From the NCBI GenBank assembly GCA_949286725.1, contig CASECZ010000006.1:1-64000 (forward strand): a stretch of DNA of 64,000 nucleotides, given 5' to 3'. Origin of the DNA: an uncultured Clostridia bacterium (GTDB lineage: Bacteria > Bacillota > Clostridia > Christensenellales > CAG-917). Below the pieces are notes generated by a model. That model did no database searches, had not been told where the DNA came from, and saw only the letters and a program-made list of their open reading frames with translations. How positions within the stretch are numbered: the stretch's first letter is position 1; every line of letters begins with the position of its first letter. The position numbers and the translations under genes are program-made. Positions 44,607 through 54,616 of this stretch are shown one piece after another.

Positions 44607-45907
44607 ACATTGCGGGAAAACGGGTGGTAATCTACGGAGTGGGGGTCAGCGGACTGAGCGCGTACCAACTGGTACGCGAACACGGAGGGCACGCGGTCAT
44701 CTACGACGACGACCCCGCAAAACCTCACGCTACCTCCTGCACGAGCGTGTTCGACGACTGCGACGTCATTGTGCTGAGCCCCGGTATTGCGTCGGGCAAT
44801 CCGCACGTGCTGGACGCCCGTCTTTCCGGCAAAACGGTGATAAGCGAACTCGAACTCGCCTCGGCGTTCTGCGTGGCGGAACAGATTGCCGTGACGGGAA
44901 CCAACGGCAAGACGACCACGGTATTGCTCATCGACCACATTCTCAAAACGGCAAAACACAATTCTCACGCCGTGGGCAACATAGGCGCGGCGTTTTCGTC
45001 GATAGCCGACAAACTGGACGCGATGGAAACCGTCGTCATAGAGGCTTCCAGTTTTCAACTGGAAAGCGCGACGTTCTTTTCGCCCGACATCGCGGTCATG
45101 CTAAATATAACTCCCGACCATCTCGAAAGGCACGGCAGTCTTCAACGGTACATAAGCGCGAAGGCGAACATATTTCTCAGACAGTCGGAGTGCGACAAAG
45201 CCGTGTTCAATGCCGACGACCCCAACGTGTCGGCGTTGCAGTCCGTGATGCGCGCGGAAAAAATTCCGTTCAGTCTTACGCACCCCGTGGACGGTGCGTA
45301 CGTATCGTCGGGGTTTTTGTGCTACCGCGGCAAACCCGTGGTGGAGACCTGCGAACTGGATTTTGGCGGCAGAGAACTGGAAAACGCGCTTGCGGCGGTT
45401 GCCGTGACGGCGTCGAAGGGTATAAGTCTGTACACGATAACGGCGGGATTGCTTTCCTTCAAACGTCCGGAATTCAGACGCAAGGCGTGCGGCGTGGTCG
45501 GCGGCGTCAACGTATTCAACGACAGCAAGGCGACCAACGTGTTTTCCACGGTGTCCGCAAGCGAAAGCATGGACGGAGACACCGTGCTTATACTGGGCGG
45601 CGCGCAGAGGGCGGAGAATTTCGACGAACTCTTCGACAATCTTCCCGCAAAGGTCAAAGGCGCGGTGGTCGTGGGCGAAAACGCCGACAACATAATGTCG
45701 GCGGCGCGCAATGCGGGATTTTCCGACATTCTGCGCAGTTTCAGTCTGGAAGACGCCTGTGCCGACGCTCTGGATATGGCGCACCGTCTGGGTTGCAAAA
45801 ACGTGCTGTTTTCGCCCTCTTCCAAAAGTTACGACAACTACACGAGTTACTATGAGAGAGGACGCGCGTTCGACGCGGCGGTTTCCGCAATTTCCCGTCG
45901 CAAATGA
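44603..45907 (+). CDS. murD: UDP-MurNAc-L-Ala--D-Glu ligase
   Basis: A 434-residue Mur ligase adding D-glutamate. The N-terminal Rossmann-like domain starts KRVVIYGVGVSGLSAYQL; the ATP loop is AVTGTNGKTTTVLLIDH; EASSFQLES, NITPDHLERH, NDSKATNV and LFSPSSKSYDNYTSYYERG are standard. ATG 44603 overlaps mraY by four bases. A much longer in-frame open stretch upstream runs antiparallel to nothing useful and overlaps mraY in another frame; it is not coding. Confidence 0.96.
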   Translation: MNIAGKRVVIYGVGVSGLSAYQLVREHGGHAVIYDDDPAKPHATSCTSVFDDCDVIVLSPGIASGNPHVLDARLSGKTVISELELASAFCVAEQIAVTGTNGKTTTVLLIDHILKTAKHNSHAVGNIGAAFSSIADKLDAMETVVIEASSFQLESATFFSPDIAVMLNITPDHLERHGSLQRYISAKANIFLRQSECDKAVFNADDPNVSALQSVMRAEKIPFSLTHPVDGAYVSSGFLCYRGKPVVETCELDFGGRELENALAAVAVTASKGISLYTITAGLLSFKRPEFRRKACGVVGGVNVFNDSKATNVFSTVSASESMDGDTVLILGGAQRAENFDELFDNLPAKVKGAVVVGENADNIMSAARNAGFSDILRSFSLEDACADALDMAHRLGCKNVLFSPSSKSYDNYTSYYERGRAFDAAVSAISRRK

Positions 45908-47187
45908 AAGCCCGCGGGTTTTTCGGTTTCGACAAGACGCTGGCGGTCTCGGCGGTGTTGCTTTCATGTCTGGGGCTCGTCTTTATTTACTCTGCGTCGT
46001 CGTATTCCGCCGAAATATATTTCGGAGACGCTTTCCACTATGTGGAAACCCAGGCCGTCGCCCTCGTGCTGGGAGTGGCGGCAATGCTTGCGATTTCCTT
46101 CGTGCCGCCCGAAAAAATCGGGAAGTTTTCCGTGTGGCTGTACGTCGCGGGGCTCATTCTGCTCGTCGCCGTGTTCATACCCGGGCTGGGCGTGGAGAGT
46201 TACGGCGCGAAAAGGTGGATAAACCTCGGCTTTTTCACCGTTCAACCTTCCGAATTCGCCAAATTCGCCATGGTGCTTTTCCTTGCGGACTTTGCGGCTC
46301 GCAAGGGCGTGCACACCTTCCCCCGCGCCCTCGTGTTCCTCGCGGCAGGAGGTCTTGTCTGCCTTCTGCTTTTGCTGGAACCCAATATGTCGATTACCGT
46401 GTGCGTCGGAGCCGTCACGTTCGTGATGCTCTTCGTCGCGGGAGCAAAACCCCGTCACATCGTCGTCGTTCTCATACCCGTATTCGTCGCGGGCATAGCC
46501 CTGCTTTTCGCCGAACCGTACAGAGTGCGCAGACTTCTCGCTTTCGTCAATCCGTGGGACTCTCCGCTTGACGAGGGATATCAACTCATTCAGTCCTACT
46601 ACGCGCTCGGGTCGGGAGGACTTTTCGGCGTGGGACTTTTCAATTCCCGCCAGAAATTCCTGTTTCTGCCCTTTGCCGAGAGCGATTTCATAATGTCGGT
46701 CATAGGCGAGGAAACGGGATTTTTCGGTATGCTTGCAATCACCGCGATATTCGTGGTCGTGGTGGTCAGGGGAGCGGTTATCGCATTGCGCGCCACGGAC
46801 AGGTTTTCCTGTTATACGGCGGCAGGCATAACGGCGGTCATCGCGGTGCAGACCGTGTTCAATATTGCGGTCGTGTGCGGTGCCGTTCCGCCCACGGGGC
46901 TGCCGCTGCCTTTCGTGAGCGCGGGCGGTACGTCGCTCGTCGCGTATCTCGCCGCCGTCGGAGTGCTGCTGTCGATATCGCGTTATGCGAATTCGAGCGT
47001 GTTTCTGCCTTTCGGCGCACGTGTGGGGAAGTGGTTTGAAAAACAAACTCGCGAACGCGCTGACGCACGCACAACAATACGCGGGAACGCGCGGGCGAGA
47101 GATAGTGCGCATATGGAGCGTGCGCACAACGGGAACGCGGGCGCGGCAACGCCGATGACGGCTGCGGACACCGAAACGGGAGCATAA
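45904..47187 (+). CDS. ftsW: SEDS peptidoglycan polymerase FtsW
   Basis: A 427-residue SEDS glycosyltransferase with ten membrane helices. Characteristic segments are KRWINLGFFTVQPSEFAKF, NPWDSPLDEGYQLIQSYYAL, FLPFAESDFIMSVIGEETGF and PPTGLPLPFVSAGGTSLVAY. It polymerises glycan strands at the septum with the class B PBP. The last 55 residues are an Arg/Ala/Thr-rich cytoplasmic tail not needed for the fold. It overlaps murD by four bases. Confidence 0.94.
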   Translation: MKARGFFGFDKTLAVSAVLLSCLGLVFIYSASSYSAEIYFGDAFHYVETQAVALVLGVAAMLAISFVPPEKIGKFSVWLYVAGLILLVAVFIPGLGVESYGAKRWINLGFFTVQPSEFAKFAMVLFLADFAARKGVHTFPRALVFLAAGGLVCLLLLLEPNMSITVCVGAVTFVMLFVAGAKPRHIVVVLIPVFVAGIALLFAEPYRVRRLLAFVNPWDSPLDEGYQLIQSYYALGSGGLFGVGLFNSRQKFLFLPFAESDFIMSVIGEETGFFGMLAITAIFVVVVVRGAVIALRATDRFSCYTAAGITAVIAVQTVFNIAVVCGAVPPTGLPLPFVSAGGTSLVAYLAAVGVLLSISRYANSSVFLPFGARVGKWFEKQTRERADARTTIRGNARARDSAHMERAHNGNAGAATPMTAADTETGA

Positions 47188-47209
47188 AGTCAAGATAAGA
47201 GAGGAAGAG

Positions 47210-48469
47210 ATGAAGGGCAAGGAAATATTCGTAATACGCGGCGGCAATCCGCTTTACGGAAAGGTCGTCGTGCACGGAGCCAAAAACGCTGTGTTGCCGA
47301 TGCTTGCGGCAAGCGTTCTGACCGCCGACAAAGTCAGCATCTGCGACTGTCCGCTGATAAGCGACGTCGACGACATGGTGCGAGTGTTGGAAACGCTGGG
47401 CGTGACCGTGGAGAGAAAGGGCAGGGAGATAAGCGTGAGCGGCTCGCCGAAGATGACGGAAATACCTTCGCATCTCGCGTGCGCGATGCGCTCGTCCGTG
47501 TTCATGCTCGGTGCGCTTTTGTCCGAAACGGGAGAAGTTCGGCTTTTTGCCCCCGGGGGTTGCAGAATAGGCGCAAGACCCCTGGACATTCATTTCGACG
47601 GACTGACAAGACTGGGCGCGAAGGTGGAGTACGGAGAGGATTTCGTGCAGTGCACGGCGGATAAGCTGAAAGGCGCGGACATCGTGCTGAAATATCCCAG
47701 TGTCGGCGCCACCGAAAACCTGATTATGGCATCGGTCAAGGCGAGGGGTACGACACGCCTTATAGGCGCGGCACGCGAACCCGAGATATGCTCCCTTGTC
47801 CGACTTTTGCGCAAAATGGGCGCGGACGTATCGGGAGAGGGCACGCCCGTGATTACGGTGCGCGGCGTGGACGACCTCGACGGAGCGTCCTGCATTCCCG
47901 TGACGGACAGAATAGTTGCGGGCACGGTTATGGCGGCGGTCGCCGTGTGCGGCGGCAGAGTGGAAATCGTGGGAGGCGACGCCGACATAATGGGCGCAGT
48001 CATTTCGCCCTTTCTGACCTCGCACACCTTTTTGGTGGAGCACGGCGGGGTCATTGTGTTCGAAAGCGACAAAATGCTTTTGCCCACCGACGTTTCGACG
48101 GGACCATATCCGCTTTTCCCCACGGATATGCAGGCACCTTTCATGGCGTGCCAGTGTTACGCCTGCGGTTTGAGCAGTATGCGTGAAACCGTGTTCGAGG
48201 ACAGGTTCGCTCACGTCGGAGAACTGCGCAAGATGGGCGCGGACATAGCCCTTGCAGGCAACACCGCTTTCGTGGACGGCAGCAGGGGAATGCACGGTGC
48301 AAACCTCTGTGCGTCGGACCTGCGCGGAGGTGCCGGGTTGCTGGTTGCCGCTCTCGGAGCCGACGGCGAAAGCACTCTGGAAGGGGTGCGGTACATCGAC
48401 CGCGGTTACGAAAACATCGAAGAAATTTTCGCTTTGCTGGGCGGAAAAATAGCGCGGCAAAGAACCTGA
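47210..48469 (+). CDS. murA: UDP-GlcNAc 1-carboxyvinyltransferase MurA
   Basis: A 419-residue EPSP-synthase-fold enzyme catalysing the first committed step of peptidoglycan synthesis. GAKNAVLPMLAASVL is the substrate-binding start; the fosfomycin-target Cys118 is intact in APGGCRIGARPLDIH. GGAAGAG precedes ATG 47210, 23 bases after ftsW. Presence of murA between ftsW and ftsA resembles the Bacillus-type cluster, though murG and ftsQ are absent. Confidence 0.96.
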   Translation: MKGKEIFVIRGGNPLYGKVVVHGAKNAVLPMLAASVLTADKVSICDCPLISDVDDMVRVLETLGVTVERKGREISVSGSPKMTEIPSHLACAMRSSVFMLGALLSETGEVRLFAPGGCRIGARPLDIHFDGLTRLGAKVEYGEDFVQCTADKLKGADIVLKYPSVGATENLIMASVKARGTTRLIGAAREPEICSLVRLLRKMGADVSGEGTPVITVRGVDDLDGASCIPVTDRIVAGTVMAAVAVCGGRVEIVGGDADIMGAVISPFLTSHTFLVEHGGVIVFESDKMLLPTDVSTGPYPLFPTDMQAPFMACQCYACGLSSMRETVFEDRFAHVGELRKMGADIALAGNTAFVDGSRGMHGANLCASDLRGGAGLLVAALGADGESTLEGVRYIDRGYENIEEIFALLGGKIARQRT

Positions 48470-48484
48470 GAGCGACTTTATCCG

Positions 48485-48513
48485 AAAAAAACCGCCCATT
48501 CGGGCGTTTTTTT
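48485..48513 (+). terminator. Terminator after murA
   Basis: CGCCC / GGGCG stem with ATTC loop flanked by A-run and seven T residues. Confidence 0.8.
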
Positions 48514-48544
48514 GTCAAAATATTCTTTTTTTAACGCAAAATCA

Positions 48545-48573
48545 TTGACAGGCGTGTAGTTTATTATTATTAT
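48545..48573 (+). promoter_or_regulatory. Promoter of ftsA-ftsZ
   Basis: TTGACA (48545-48550), 17-base spacer, TATTAT (48568-48573). The leader of about 50 bases contains a palindrome centred on CGCATATATGCG (48603-48614) shortly before the ftsA start, which could fold near the ribosome binding region. Confidence 0.65.
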
Positions 48574-48629
48574 AAAACTAGAATAATATAACTTCGCGCG
48601 CTCGCATATATGCGCGCGGTTGGGGATTT

Positions 48630-49793
48630 ATGAGTGTATTTTTCGGCAAAGATACCGTCGTTCTGGATGTGACTTCGCGGTTGATGAGCGCGCTCGTCGG
48701 CTCGCGCAAGGCACAGTCCGTCTACGACATCAAAGCCGCGGTCGACAGAGAATACGCAGGTTTCTGCGACGGCGAATGGCTGGACGAAGTCAACACCGAG
48801 GACGTCGCCCGCGAAGTTCTCAACGAAGCGGTGCAACTCTCCGGCGTCAGACCCAAACGGCTTTACGTCGGCGTCCCGGGCGAATTCGTCACGGTGGTCA
48901 ACCGCAACGTCACCATCACCCTTGACAGAGTGCGTCGCATCATAGATGCGGACATAGACTACCTGCTCAAAAAGGGCAACACTTTCGACGAGACGGGCTT
49001 CGAGGTCATCAACTCTTCCGCCATATGCTATTCGGTCGACACTTCCGACAAACTCTACTTCGACGTCCGCGGTATGGTTGCGGGCAGGGTCGAAGCCACG
49101 GTGTCCTATATGCTGTGCGAGACCCGCTTTATGGACACGCTCATCGGCGTGGCAAAACGTGCGGGGTTCAAAGAGGTGCGTTTCGTCGCTTCGCCGTGGG
49201 CGGAGGGCATCACGCTTTTCGAGAGGGAACAGCGCGACGCGTCGTACGTGCTTGTCGACATCGGTTATATCTCATCCTTCATTTCCGTCGGCAGGGGCGA
49301 AGGCGTCAGCGATCTGAAATCCTTTTCGTTGGGCGGCGCACACATCGCGGCGGACATATACGAAGTGTTGCAGGTCCCGTACGAACTCGCCGAACGCGCG
49401 AAGGAACTCGTGGACCTCAACCTCAGTTACGCCGACGACGCAGTGCTTGTCGCGGATAACGAATACACCGTTTTCGCGTCCGACGCCTGCGAAATCGTCA
49501 GAGCCAGACTGGAAGTTTTCGCCGACCTCATCAAAACCGTCCTCGACGGGTTGGAGTCGCCTTCTTACGTTCCCGTCTATCTCACGGGCGAGGGCATTTG
49601 CGCAATCCGCGGCGCCAAAAAGTTTTTGAGCGAGCAGCTCAACCGCAACGTGGAAATCTGCGCTCCGCGCGTGCCCGGGTACTCCCGTCCCGACGACAGC
49701 TCCAAAATCGCGCTGTTCACGGTTGCGGAAACACTTGCAAAATCGAATATCGGAGAATATATCAAACGAGTCATTAACGGAGGTAAACAATGA
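48630..49793 (+). CDS. ftsA: Cell division protein FtsA
   Basis: A 387-residue actin-like ATPase that anchors FtsZ to the membrane. The N-terminal phosphate-1 region is [17 protein letters not shown], the middle has [12 protein letters not shown] and [15 protein letters not shown], and the ATP-binding end is [19 protein letters not shown]. It is divergent and shorter than most FtsA (about 420); the C-terminal membrane-targeting helix is unclear ([14 protein letters not shown]). It overlaps ftsZ by four bases, which supports the assignment. Confidence 0.88.
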   Translation: MSVFFGKDTVVLDVTSRLMSALVGSRKAQSVYDIKAAVDREYAGFCDGEWLDEVNTEDVAREVLNEAVQLSGVRPKRLYVGVPGEFVTVVNRNVTITLDRVRRIIDADIDYLLKKGNTFDETGFEVINSSAICYSVDTSDKLYFDVRGMVAGRVEATVSYMLCETRFMDTLIGVAKRAGFKEVRFVASPWAEGITLFEREQRDASYVLVDIGYISSFISVGRGEGVSDLKSFSLGGAHIAADIYEVLQVPYELAERAKELVDLNLSYADDAVLVADNEYTVFASDACEIVRARLEVFADLIKTVLDGLESPSYVPVYLTGEGICAIRGAKKFLSEQLNRNVEICAPRVPGYSRPDDSSKIALFTVAETLAKSNIGEYIKRVINGGKQ

Positions 49794-51196
49794 TAGATTT
49801 CGAAAAATTCGGGTACACCAACACTCCCGAACCCGAAAACGAAGACAATACATACGGTCAGGAAGAGAATAACGAGGCGGATTACGCACCCGTTCCCCGC
49901 AAAGTTCCCGGCAAGGCGAATATCGTCGTGGTCGGCGTGGGCGGCGGCGGAAACAACGCCGTCAACAACATGATAAGAGCGGGTATCAAGAGCGCGAGCT
50001 TCATCGTCATGAACACCGACATGCAGGCGCTCAATATGTCCCTCGTTCCCGAAGAATGCAAAGTTCAGCTCGGCGTGGGCAAGACGGGCGGTCTCGGCGC
50101 GGGCAGCAACCCCGAAATCGGAAAACTCGCCGCCGAAGAGTCCCGCGAGGACATCAAACGCGCCCTCGAAGGCATCGACCTGCTGTTCATCACCGCGGGT
50201 ATGGGCGGCGGTACCGGCACAGGTGCGGCTCCCGTCGTTGCCGAAATCGCGAAATCCATGGGCATTCTCACCGTTGCGGTCGTCACCAAACCCTTCAATT
50301 TCGAAGGCGCGCAGCGTATGATGAACGCCGAAGCGGGCATTCGCAACCTCAAAAACTTCGTGGACACTCTGCTGATTATCCCCAACCAGAAACTCATCGA
50401 AGTCCTCGACAACAAAATCGGGTTCAAACGTGCGTTTGAAATCGCCGACGACGTGCTCCGTCAGGGCGTGCAGGGCGTCAGCGACGTCATCGCCAACCCC
50501 GAACTCATCAATCTCGACTTCGCCGACGTCAAGACCATTCTCAAAAAGAGAGGTCTTGCCCATATGGGTATCGGCTACGGCAAAGGCGAAAAGAGAGTTA
50601 TCGAAGCGGTCAGAAACGCGGTTTTCAGCCCCTTGCTCGAAACCGACATCGAAGGCGCGACGGGTATCATCGTCAATATCAGCGGCGGTGAAGATATGTT
50701 GCTCAGCGAAGTCACCGAGGCTTGCGAAATCGTCAAACAGGTTGTCGACCCTTCCGCAAACATCATCTTCGGAACGGCGTTTGTTCCCGACAAGAAGGAC
50801 ATTGAAATCACCATTATCGCAACGGGATTCGTGGATAAAAACGCAGCTCCCGCGCGTTCGGTGGGTTCCGCTCCCGTCAGCACGGCAAGACCCATAGCGG
50901 CGGCGATAGCCGACGCGGCGTCCGACGCCAACGCCGACGGCGACGAAGAAACGGTTGAGTCCGTACGTTCGGAATACAACCCCAACATTTTTGCGAACCG
51001 TCCCACTTTCGGCATTCGTCAACAGGCACCTGCGGCGGAAGCACCCGCACCTCAACCTGCTCCCGCACCCGCGCCCGAGCCCGCACCTGCGCCTCAGGCA
51101 CCCGCAAGCGGAATTCAGTCCAGCCGTATCGACGTCGGCAATGCAGGCCGTCAGGTTCCCGCATTCCTGCGTCATCTGCGCCGCGACAGAGACTGA
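49790..51196 (+). CDS. ftsZ: Cell division GTPase FtsZ
   Basis: A 468-residue tubulin homologue that forms the Z ring. The GTP-binding signature is [16 protein letters not shown], preceded by [15 protein letters not shown]; the T7 loop [11 protein letters not shown] is intact. After the core (about residue 345) there is a long linker with a Pro/Ala-rich block (residues about 415-445) and a C-terminal peptide [11 protein letters not shown] that should contact FtsA and SepF. GGAGGT precedes the ATG. Confidence 0.97.
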   Translation: MIDFEKFGYTNTPEPENEDNTYGQEENNEADYAPVPRKVPGKANIVVVGVGGGGNNAVNNMIRAGIKSASFIVMNTDMQALNMSLVPEECKVQLGVGKTGGLGAGSNPEIGKLAAEESREDIKRALEGIDLLFITAGMGGGTGTGAAPVVAEIAKSMGILTVAVVTKPFNFEGAQRMMNAEAGIRNLKNFVDTLLIIPNQKLIEVLDNKIGFKRAFEIADDVLRQGVQGVSDVIANPELINLDFADVKTILKKRGLAHMGIGYGKGEKRVIEAVRNAVFSPLLETDIEGATGIIVNISGGEDMLLSEVTEACEIVKQVVDPSANIIFGTAFVPDKKDIEITIIATGFVDKNAAPARSVGSAPVSTARPIAAAIADAASDANADGDEETVESVRSEYNPNIFANRPTFGIRQQAPAAEAPAPQPAPAPAPEPAPAPQAPASGIQSSRIDVGNAGRQVPAFLRHLRRDRD

Positions 51197-51592
51197 ACGG
51201 AGTCCGAATCGCTTTTTTCGGACGGCGAAATGAGCCTGTCCGAGTCGTTTACCACCGAAAAATAACCGAAATCCGAAAACCGTCCTTTCGAGGGCGGTTT
51301 TTTCGAGGGTGTTTTATCGACGGCGGTTTCGTCGTTTGAGGTTTTTTATCCTTTGTCTTTATCTGCGGTTTCTTTCGGGTTGCGTTGCGCAACAAAACAA
51401 AGGCAAATGCCTGTGTGTCTAATTGCGTCCGATTGTCTTTTGTACATTTCGGAGTCCCTAAACATGTGCGCGCGCTTGCGCGCGCGCATTATGCGCGTCA
51501 CTATGCGAGGGTGATGAACACGCGTTTGTTTGCGCTCGCATACGGGAAGAAAACGGAAAGATTTTGCGCTTTGAACTTTTTATAATGCCTTT
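51197..51592. other. Intergenic region between ftsZ and spoIIGA
   Basis: A 396-base stretch. It holds the ftsZ terminator (51276-51304) and a GC-rich perfect hairpin (TGCGCGCGC / GCGCGCGCA around 51467-51490) followed by more GCGC repeats. The -10 element TATAAT of spoIIGA lies at 51581-51586. I see no gene and no clear Spo0A box. Confidence 0.6.
51276..51304 (+). terminator. Terminator after ftsZ
   Basis: AAAACCGTCC / GGGCGGTTTT stem (one mismatch) with TTTCGA loop and a T-run. Confidence 0.8.
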
Positions 51593-52354
51593 GTGAGCGT
51601 TTATGTTGAAGTTGTTTTGCTCAACAACCTCGCCGTTGACGCTTTGCTCGTGACGGCGACATTGTATGCGCGTCGCAGAAAGGTGCACAGGTTTCGCGCG
51701 GCGTTGGCGGCAGCAATGGGTGCGGCGGTTGCCGTGGGCTATGCCGTGGTGCCTTTGCCTTGGCAGATAGTCATACGCGTATTGCTTGCGCCGATAATGA
51801 CGCTGACCTTCGACAAATACACGTCGGTCAAGGACTTTTTGTGTTCGTTTGCCGTGTTTGCGGCGCTTACGTTTGCTCTCGGCGGAGCGGTAAGCGGTAT
51901 CGGGTATCTTGTCGGCGTCGAACTCGAAGGATACCTCGTGCTCGGGTTGACCGCTTTCGGGGCGCTTGTGTTGGTTGTCGGATTGCGCTTCATCGTCAAA
52001 GCACGCGCCAAGCGTGTCAGGAAGGTGTGCGATATCGTCATCTGCATACACGGCAAGGAGATAAGAACGCGGGCTCTGTGCGACAGCGGCAATACGCTTA
52101 CGGACACGGTCAGCGGTTTGCCCGTGATAATAGCCTCGGAAAAGTTCTCGTCAGTCATAGTGGACGAAAACAGGGCAAAAAGCGAGCAAATAGAGGGGTT
52201 TGTCGAATTGAAGACCGTGAACGGCAACGCGTCTTTGCCCATTGTCGGCATCGACGAAGTCACCGTAGGCGACAAAAAGAGCAAGGCATACGCCGCGTTG
52301 TCGGAGCGCGATTTCGACGGATACGAAGTCATATTGCAGAATACGATGTTCTAG
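51593..52354 (+). CDS. spoIIGA: Sigma-E processing peptidase SpoIIGA
   Basis: A 253-residue membrane-bound aspartic protease that activates pro-sigma-E in the mother cell when signalled from the forespore. Residues 1-130 form about five membrane helices. The C-terminal protease domain carries the catalytic Asp164 in [21 protein letters not shown]. The start is GTG 51593; TATAAT ends exactly six bases before it and there is no Shine-Dalgarno sequence. It is followed by its substrate gene sigE. Confidence 0.92.
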   Translation: MSVYVEVVLLNNLAVDALLVTATLYARRRKVHRFRAALAAAMGAAVAVGYAVVPLPWQIVIRVLLAPIMTLTFDKYTSVKDFLCSFAVFAALTFALGGAVSGIGYLVGVELEGYLVLGLTAFGALVLVVGLRFIVKARAKRVRKVCDIVICIHGKEIRTRALCDSGNTLTDTVSGLPVIIASEKFSSVIVDENRAKSEQIEGFVELKTVNGNASLPIVGIDEVTVGDKKSKAYAALSERDFDGYEVILQNTMF

Positions 52355-52373
52355 ACTGCAAGCGAGGGGAGAT

Positions 52374-53087
52374 ATGAAAAACAAACTGCGAGAACTTTTG
52401 GCGCGAATATTGCGTTTTCTCGGTTTCTGCAAGCCGTGCGAAGTGGATTACATAGCAACGGGAGAAGCCCTGCCTTCTCCGATGACGCCCGAGGAAGAGG
52501 CGGCCACCGTGGAAGAATTCATGAAGGGCAGCGAGGAAGCGCGACTGAAACTGATAGAACGCAATCTGCGGCTCGTCGTGTACATCGCAAAACGGTTTGA
52601 CAATACGGGCGTCGACCTCGAAGACCTCATATCGATAGGCACGATAGGGCTTATAAAAGCGGTGGGCAGTTTCAGACCCGACAAGAACATCAAACTCGCC
52701 ACGTTTGCCTCACGGTGCATAGAGAACGAAATTCTGATGTATCTGCGCAAAATCTCGCGTTCGCGCACGGAAGTGAGCCTCGACGAGCCCCTTAACGTGG
52801 ACTGGGAGGGCAACGTGCTTTTGTTGAGTGACGTTCTGGGCACCGAACCCGACGCGATATACCGCGACGTGGAGCAGTCTGCCGAAAAGGAAATGCTGCG
52901 CGAGAGTTTCTCTCGCCTTCCCGAACGCGAACGCAAAATCGTGGAGTTGCGTTTCGGTCTGGACGGCAAGGAAGAAATGACGCAGAAGGAGATTGCCGAA
53001 ATGATGGGGATATCGCAGTCCTACATCTCGCGGCTGGAAAAGAAAATCGTGTCGTCGCTCAAAAAAGAGATTGCGAAACTCGGCTGA
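52374..53087 (+). CDS. sigE: Sporulation sigma factor sigma-E (pro-form)
   Basis: A 237-residue sigma-70 family factor controlling early mother-cell genes. The N-terminal pro-sequence ([17 protein letters not shown], about residues 4-21) must be removed by SpoIIGA. Region 2 shows [34 protein letters not shown] and [18 protein letters not shown]; region 4 ends [30 protein letters not shown] precedes the ATG, 20 bases after spoIIGA. Confidence 0.96.
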   Translation: MKNKLRELLARILRFLGFCKPCEVDYIATGEALPSPMTPEEEAATVEEFMKGSEEARLKLIERNLRLVVYIAKRFDNTGVDLEDLISIGTIGLIKAVGSFRPDKNIKLATFASRCIENEILMYLRKISRSRTEVSLDEPLNVDWEGNVLLLSDVLGTEPDAIYRDVEQSAEKEMLRESFSRLPERERKIVELRFGLDGKEEMTQKEIAEMMGISQSYISRLEKKIVSSLKKEIAKLG

Positions 53088-53130
53088 CGGACGACTTGCA
53101 AAAGTGCGCATAAAAGCGTCGTTAAGGCGC

Positions 53131-53196
53131 AAACTATTCTAAAAATCGGCGAAAAGTATTATGCTTTTATTTGAATTTTATAATACTTTGCTCCGA
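53131..53196. repeat. Triple 22-bp phased palindromic motif, copy C
   Basis: Units start at 53131, 53153 and 53175. Leading cores are CAAACTATTCTAA, AAAAGTATTATG and AATTTTATAATACTTT. AAAGTATTAT (53154-53163) and ATAATACTTT (53181-53190) form a perfect inverted repeat. The array sits between sigE and sigG, upstream of the sigG start at 53259. Confidence 0.85.
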
Positions 53197-53258
53197 AAAC
53201 GCCTCTGAATACGGACTTTTTGCTCCTCCTACATAACCGTATGCAGGAGGTATTTTTT

Positions 53259-54032
53259 TTGAGCAGAGTTACGATATGCGGTGTTGACACGGGGTCATTG
53301 CCCAAGCTTACGCAGGCTCAGAGCGAAGAATTGCTGCTGCGAATACACGAGGGAGACGAGAGCGCACGCGAACTTTTCCTCAGAGCGAATATGCGGTTGG
53401 TGCTTTCCGTTGTCGGTCGGTTTTCCAAAACCTCCGAGTCCGCCGATGATCTCTTTCAGGCGGGTATGGTGGGAATGATGAAGGCTCTTGCCAATTTCGA
53501 TATCGGGCTCGGAATGTGCTTTTCCACATACGCGGTGCCGATGATAATCGGCGAAATTAAGCGCACTTTGCGCGACAGGACGGGGGTGAAGGTGCCCAGA
53601 AGCATGCGCGACACGGCGTACAGGGCATTGAAAGCGCGCGAAAAAATCGTCGAGTATTCCTCCCGCGAGCCGGAACTCACCGAAATCGCCGATGAAATCG
53701 GCGCGTCGGTGAAACAGGTGGCTTGCGCCCTCGACGCGGTAAGCGAACCCGTGTCGTTCTATGAACCCGTGTTTTCTGACGGCGAGGAGGGTATGCAACT
53801 TCTCGACCAACTTTCGGACAAGAAAGAGAGTGCGGACAACTGGTCGGAGAAGATTGCGCTTGCAGAGGCGTTGAAAACCGTACCCGACAGGGAACTTTGC
53901 GTGCTCAAAATGCGATATTTCGAAGGAAAGACGCAGACGGAAATCAGTCGTGCCGTGGGTGTAAGTCAGGCTCAGGTCAGCAGATTGGAGAAATCCGCCG
54001 TCGAAAGACTGCGCAAGATATTGGAAGGCTGA
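53259..54032 (+). CDS. sigG: Sporulation sigma factor sigma-G
   Basis: A 257-residue late forespore sigma factor. The start is TTG 53259, because GCAGGAGG ends eight bases before it and the protein then begins SRVTICGVDTGSLPKLT, the conserved sigma-G N-terminus. Region 2 has NMRLVLSVVGRF, ADDLFQAGMVGMMKALANFD and FSTYAVPMIIGEIKR; region 4 ends ISRAVGVSQAQVSRLEKSA. The order spoIIGA-sigE-sigG is conserved in spore formers. Confidence 0.96.
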   Translation: MSRVTICGVDTGSLPKLTQAQSEELLLRIHEGDESARELFLRANMRLVLSVVGRFSKTSESADDLFQAGMVGMMKALANFDIGLGMCFSTYAVPMIIGEIKRTLRDRTGVKVPRSMRDTAYRALKAREKIVEYSSREPELTEIADEIGASVKQVACALDAVSEPVSFYEPVFSDGEEGMQLLDQLSDKKESADNWSEKIALAEALKTVPDRELCVLKMRYFEGKTQTEISRAVGVSQAQVSRLEKSAVERLRKILEG

Positions 54033-54193
54033 GTGAGCAATGGCGCAGACCGCGCCGAACCCGCTTTAAGTCGCGCCTGACAACGCACAAACTGCAAAAT
54101 ACGCGCCGAAACCGTCTGAAACCGCGGACACAGTCCGCGGAATGCGCTTTGAAAATCTTTTTCGCACCTGTGCGGCAGGCACGGAATATCCGT

Positions 54194-54496
54194 TTATTTC
54201 ACGTAATAGTCTTCGTCGTCGCCCGTGCTGTCGTCCTTGCAGACCGAAACGCCTCCGACCATTTCGACGAGAATCACGTCTCCGCCGATTTTGACGATGT
54301 TGTTCCAGGGGATGAATATGTTGTCCGAGGACGTAAAACTCTTGAAAAAGCTCTTTTTGCCGGGAACGACAAGCCCCAGAATTCTGCCGCATGCGGTGAA
54401 TACCATATCGCAGGTGTGACCGAGCTGACGTCCGTCGGCGACGTTGACGACCTGTTTCTCTGCGAGTTCGGAAAAAGAATACTGTTTGATGTTCAT
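54194..54496 (-). CDS. YlmC/YmxH-family PRC-barrel sporulation protein
   Basis: A 100-residue PRC-barrel domain protein. FSELAEKQVVNVADGRQLGHTCDMVF, split over its first strands, and ILGLVVPG then IFIPWNNIVKIGGDVILVEM are typical of the YlmC/YmxH family found in spore formers. In B. subtilis ylmC lies just downstream of sigG in the same direction; here it is inverted. I chose ATG 54496 because the family N-terminus aligns there; ATG 54553 would add 19 unsupported residues. Confidence 0.85.
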   Translation of the reverse strand: MNIKQYSFSELAEKQVVNVADGRQLGHTCDMVFTACGRILGLVVPGKKSFFKSFTSSDNIFIPWNNIVKIGGDVILVEMVGGVSVCKDDSTGDDEDYYVK

Positions 54497-54557
54497 AGTC
54501 AAAGGATATGACGGCGTTTTCGGTTTGATGCAGAATATTGTTTTTTTTGTCAAATTC

Positions 54558-54586
54558 TTTACATCGACCGCTATATATTGTATAAT
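54558..54586 (+). promoter_or_regulatory. Promoter of nrdR
   Basis: TTTACA (54558-54563), 17-base spacer, TATAAT (54581-54586), 30 bases before ATG 54617. Confidence 0.7.
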
Positions 54587-54616
54587 ATTGCTATCCAGAA
54601 TACAGGTGATTGCCCT

